A stretch of DNA of 8,755 nt, from positions 1 to 8,755 of the forward strand of contig WJJK01000334.1 of NCBI GenBank assembly GCA_014729705.1, in the 5' to 3' direction. Position 1 is the stretch's first letter. Every line of letters begins with the position of its first letter. A program made the translations under genes and the position numbers. Origin of the DNA: Candidatus Altarchaeales archaeon (lineage in GTDB: Archaea > Altiarchaeota > Altiarchaeia > IMC4 > SCGC-AAA252-I15). Positions 6,367-8,755 of this stretch are shown piece by piece. Under the pieces are notes generated by a model. That model worked only from the letters and a program-made list of their open reading frames with translations. It was not told where the DNA came from and did no database searches.

Positions 6367-7353
6367 TTAATTTCCGGGGCGGCAGTTTCTGCGGGTGGTT
6401 CTCATGTAGGCGTCGCATATCTGGGGATATTCCCTGAAAGCGGCCTTAGCAAGATGCTTTGAAGTCCACTTCACATGCTGCGGGTTGATCCTTGATTCAA
6501 GGTGAGCCAAATAAAGGGGCAGAGGGTATCCATAGGCTTTGGATGCGTTGCTGTGAAACTGTAGGTGAGATAATATCTTTTCGAGGTTCTGCTCCCAAGG
6601 CGGGAAGTCTATGCGCAGGGGGTTGGATAATCTGGTGGGTTGAAGGTATACTGTCGGGTAATCCGCGGCAGTCAACTGATTAGTTTTCGGCTTGAAGGGG
6701 CCGCTTAAAAAACTTGAGTCACCAGCCAAAAGCCTAAGTAGACTTGCGTCGGTCAGGTTCACGGGGATATCTATTTCATGCTCCTGCATCAGGTAATTTA
6801 TGAGTAGACGGGATTTAGTGTCCTCTGAAACCCCCACCAGAGACGCATTTTTTTCCCTGCATTTTTTCATCAGCCGGTTGAATTTCTTTAAATAAGCGTC
6901 GTATTGCTTGGTTTGAGCGGGTTTCTTATGGTTTTTCACAAACAAGCTTCCGTCAAGGACTATGAGGTCGCAGCCCGCATTAACCGCTTCCTCGGCTATC
7001 TTGATTTCCATGCACTCTCTTTTTAATTCAACCTGCTCCTTGGTGTCGTCGCTATGCCGTATTATGTCGAAATCAAGGTCTCGTATGAACCGGGCTTGAG
7101 GTTTTTCATGGATTAATCCCGCGGCCCTAACAATATATACTGCGGTTCCCAGAAGCTCGTATAAACCCTCTCCCCCGTCTACGTAACAGGCTTTATACTG
7201 TTTTTTTTCACCCACAGGGGGTGGCTGTATTAATCCCAAGCACATTAAGTCCTCTTTCAGGGTGTTAAGCCATTGGGCGTAGTTTTTTATCTCCTGCCCT
7301 ATCTGTTTTGAGCGGGTCTCGTATTTATTTATCCAAAGATCAAGGTTCCTCAT
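6367..7353 (-). CDS. nurA: NurA-domain nuclease
   Basis: NurA nucleases are Mn-dependent 5'-3' exonuclease/endonucleases that usually work with the HerA translocase in DNA end resection. The family's metal-binding motifs are visible: YVDGG (D59), a helix with E116, IVLDGSL (D134), GVSEDTKSRLL (174-184), LTDASLL (D202) and the closing GYPLPLYLAH (275-284, H284). The length of 328 residues fits. Residues 1-45 form a helical N-terminal region. No herA, mre11 or rad50 lies in the window, which is unusual because these often sit beside nurA. It is the first gene of the tight cluster leading to nucS. The ATG at 7353 is preceded by GGGAT with no real spacing, so initiation is probably nearly leaderless from the TATA-like element at 7381-7387. 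Divergence from well-studied NurA proteins is considerable, but the motif order supports the family. Confidence 0.85.
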   Translation of the reverse strand: MRNLDLWINKYETRSKQIGQEIKNYAQWLNTLKEDLMCLGLIQPPPVGEKKQYKACYVDGGEGLYELLGTAVYIVRAAGLIHEKPQARFIRDLDFDIIRHSDDTKEQVELKRECMEIKIAEEAVNAGCDLIVLDGSLFVKNHKKPAQTKQYDAYLKKFNRLMKKCREKNASLVGVSEDTKSRLLINYLMQEHEIDIPVNLTDASLLRLLAGDSSFLSGPFKPKTNQLTAADYPTVYLQPTRLSNPLRIDFPPWEQNLEKILSHLQFHSNASKAYGYPLPLYLAHLESRINPQHVKWTSKHLAKAAFREYPQICDAYMRTTRRNCRPGN

Positions 7354-7380
7354 ATCCCGTATATGTTTTCGCTGTTACGA

Positions 7381-7387
7381 CTTAAAA
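7381..7387 (-). promoter_or_regulatory. Candidate TATA box for the nurA cluster
   Basis: On the minus strand TTTTAAG ends 27 bases upstream of the nurA ATG. That spacing would start transcription within a few bases of the start codon, giving a leaderless or nearly leaderless message. The element overlaps the TAA stop of the 25-residue ORF, so the two features compete for interpretation. An A/T stretch closer to the ATG (ACATATA) is less well placed. Confidence 0.35.
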
Positions 7388-7459
7388 CAACATGAATGTG
7401 TAGGCCAGAATCATTGTAATTGTTAGGGGCCACAGGTAGTCTATTTTACCGGGTTTCAT
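7382..7459 (-). CDS. Possible 25-residue membrane microprotein
   Basis: A short ORF (ATG at 7459, TAA at 7382-7384) lies in the gap between topA and nurA. It reads MKPGKIDYLW followed by a hydrophobic stretch PLTITMILAYTFMLF that runs to the C-terminus, giving a charged N-terminus and a single membrane helix. A TATA-like TTATTAA ends 26 bases before the ATG, a leaderless arrangement like that of nurA. An in-frame TGA six codons before the ATG sets the start. There is no clear Shine-Dalgarno sequence. ORFs of this length arise by chance, so conservation of the peptide in relatives would decide it. Confidence 0.4.
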   Translation of the reverse strand: MKPGKIDYLWPLTITMILAYTFMLF

Positions 7460-7485
7460 GGACTCTACTTGGTTGATTCACTTCC

Positions 7486-7492
7486 TTAATAA
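7486..7492 (-). promoter_or_regulatory. Candidate TATA box between topA and the small ORF
   Basis: On the minus strand TTATTAA lies 26 bases before the ATG of the 25-residue ORF and just after the T-rich stretch that follows topA. It could start a transcript carrying the small ORF and the nurA cluster. The upstream bases (GGCGCG) do not look like a BRE, so support is limited to sequence and spacing. Confidence 0.33.
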
Positions 7493-7509
7493 CGCGCCTA
7501 GAGCAGGGG

Positions 7510-7518
7510 AAAAATAAT
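7510..7518 (-). terminator. T-rich stretch after topA, possible terminator
   Basis: A few bases after the topA stop (TGA at 7521-7523) the minus strand reads ATTATTTTT and then CCCC. Archaeal polymerase can terminate at such T-rich tracts without a hairpin. With the TATA-like element immediately downstream, this suggests topA is a separate transcription unit from the nurA cluster. Five consecutive T is a weak signal. Confidence 0.33.
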
Positions 7519-7520
7519 GT

Positions 7521-8755
7521 TCACCTATTTTTTTTGCTGGGGCAGTCCGGGTTTATGCAAAATATCCAGGGCCGCCTACCCTTTCTTATCAGCTTCATCA
7601 TAGGCAGCCTGCATTGTTTGCATTCCCCCGCCTTCTCAAGCTTCCCCCTCTGAGGTAGCGGGGTCGTGTATGTGCAGTTGGGGTATCCAGTGCATCCTAT
7701 GAATCTCTTGCCTTGCCTGCTCATACGCTTAACCAGCGTTTTACCGCAGGAGGGGCAATCCCCCAACGAGTTTATGTGCCTTTGGGTTTGGATTAAGGTG
7801 CCCGCCAGAGCCTGCCCTATCTTATCCTCCTTTCTCTTGAAGTCTTCACTTATCTCTGTGATGGTTTTCTCAGCCTGCTCTACGACTTCATTTTGGGTTA
7901 ACTTGTTTTCCTGGATCTGCTCCATCCTCTCCTCGAATCCGTGCGTTAATTTATCCTCCAGCACAGCCGGACAATATTTCTTAAGCGTCTCAACCACCTT
8001 CATACCCAGCGGAGTTACTTCAATGCTTTTCCCATCCAAGTACCCGCGTTTGAAGAGTATGTCCACTATCTGGCTTCGCGTGGCTTTAGTGCCCAGGTTT
8101 CTTTTCTCAAGCTCCCGCACGATGCTGGCAGGAGTGTATCTTTTAGGGGGCTGGGTTTGTTTTTCATGTATTAAAACCTCTTTCACCTCGACTTGCTGGT
8201 TTTTCTCAAGGTCAGGCAAAAGCTTTTCATCGAACTTAGCGTAGGAGCCGTAGTGCCTGTGCCATCCGGGCTCCACAGTTGAGGTGCCGTCCGCCTTGAA
8301 TCCTTCGCCATTGTTATCCAACTGGATTTTAATGCTCTGTCTTACAGCCGGGTCCCCCAAGGTAGCGAAGAACCGCCGGATAATGAGGTCATATATCTTT
8401 GCTTTACGCCCTTCAAGGTGGTTGGGGCATTCCCCTGTAGGGTGGATTGCCGGGTGGGCTGGATCCGTTTTCTTCCCGTTTGCAGGAGTCAACTTATCTT
8501 TAGCCAGCAACTCCTCCACTATATCTCTGTAGTAGGCTTGGATGTGCAGCCTCTCAAGTATTTCTTTTAGATTAATCTCCTGCGGAATCTGTTGACTCGA
8601 CGTTCGGGGATAGCTTATCAGTGCGTTGGTGTAGAGTTCCTGAGCTATCTTGAGGGTGTCGCTTGGAGGGATTTTATGGTGGCGGTAAGCCTCAGTCTGA
8701 AGCGTCGTCAAATCGAAGGGTGCGGGGGGTTTTTGTTTGTATCTTCTCTTCTGGG
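7521..8755 (-). CDS. topA: DNA topoisomerase I, type IA (N-terminus beyond window)
   Basis: Type IA topoisomerases relax negative supercoils by cutting one strand through a 5'-phosphotyrosine. The reading frame is open to the end of the window. The visible part (about 411 residues) begins with PPAPFDLTTLQTEA, so the TTG at 8711 is an internal codon and not a start. The catalytic tyrosine is in NALISYPRTSSQ, with its codon at about 8610-8612. HPAIHPTG is the conserved stretch of the central domain, and TPASIVRELEKRNLGTKATR is the typical strand-binding motif. Two C-terminal four-cysteine zinc ribbons follow: CPSC with CTGYPNC (around 7670-7757) and CKQC with CINPDC. The TOPRIM domain that would complete the protein lies outside the window. 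The protein ends with a basic KKNR tail. Confidence 0.95.
   Translation of the reverse strand, partial: QKRRYKQKPPAPFDLTTLQTEAYRHHKIPPSDTLKIAQELYTNALISYPRTSSQQIPQEINLKEILERLHIQAYYRDIVEELLAKDKLTPANGKKTDPAHPAIHPTGECPNHLEGRKAKIYDLIIRRFFATLGDPAVRQSIKIQLDNNGEGFKADGTSTVEPGWHRHYGSYAKFDEKLLPDLEKNQQVEVKEVLIHEKQTQPPKRYTPASIVRELEKRNLGTKATRSQIVDILFKRGYLDGKSIEVTPLGMKVVETLKKYCPAVLEDKLTHGFEERMEQIQENKLTQNEVVEQAEKTITEISEDFKRKEDKIGQALAGTLIQTQRHINSLGDCPSCGKTLVKRMSRQGKRFIGCTGYPNCTYTTPLPQRGKLEKAGECKQCRLPMMKLIRKGRRPWIFCINPDCPSKKNR

Noticed and set aside
7666..8244. 192-residue plus-strand ORF opposite topA
   Set aside because: It mirrors the topoisomerase coding sequence and is rich in Ser/Leu/Phe as expected of an antisense shadow.
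8709..8711. TTG as the start of topoisomerase I
   Set aside because: The frame stays open to the window end, and the family motif PAPFDLTTLQ spans this codon, so it is internal.
1..8755. CRISPR arrays, tRNA or rRNA genes, insertion sequences
   Set aside because: Intergenic space is small. I saw no regularly spaced repeats, cloverleaf-like sequence, transposase motifs or terminal inverted repeats.

Overview
The window looks archaeal. It encodes a NurA-family nuclease, a NucS/EndoMS endonuclease, a single-domain KaiC-like RecA-fold ATPase and a zinc-ribbon type IA topoisomerase. Few starts have a good Shine-Dalgarno sequence, and several sit just downstream of A/T-rich TATA-like stretches. The lineage cannot be fixed from sequence alone. 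Moderate GC and the two-subunit glycine decarboxylase would fit a Bathyarchaeia-like or other uncultivated archaeon, but that is a guess.

Layout. On the plus strand, the last codons of what is probably gcvPA (1-23) abut gcvPB (24-1379), the second subunit of the glycine-cleavage P-protein. Everything else is on the minus strand. Reading in the direction of transcription, from right to left, it starts with topoisomerase I (8755-7521, N-terminus outside the window). A 25-residue membrane ORF follows (7459-7382). Next is a tight cluster: nurA (7353-6367), a single-pass membrane protein made of two copies of a ~44-residue repeat (6356-5889), a KaiC-like ATPase (5876-5166) and nucS (5147-4401). 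After a 164-base gap come two ABC-2 permease genes joined by a GTGA overlap (4236-2467 and 2470-1376). The first carries a C-terminal PrsW-type intramembrane protease domain. The second permease gene converges on gcvPB, and the two stop codons overlap.

How the parts may work together. The nurA-to-nucS genes are separated by only 10, 12 and 18 bases, so they are probably co-transcribed. They combine two DNA nucleases, a RecA-fold ATPase and a membrane-anchored protein of unknown function, downstream of topA. This suggests a DNA repair or processing module with a membrane component, which is the most interesting part of the window. The ABC-2 pair lacks an ATPase gene here. Its fusion to a protease domain with all four PrsW motifs intact is the second point of interest. 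The gcv genes are ordinary one-carbon/glycine metabolism and seem unrelated to the rest.
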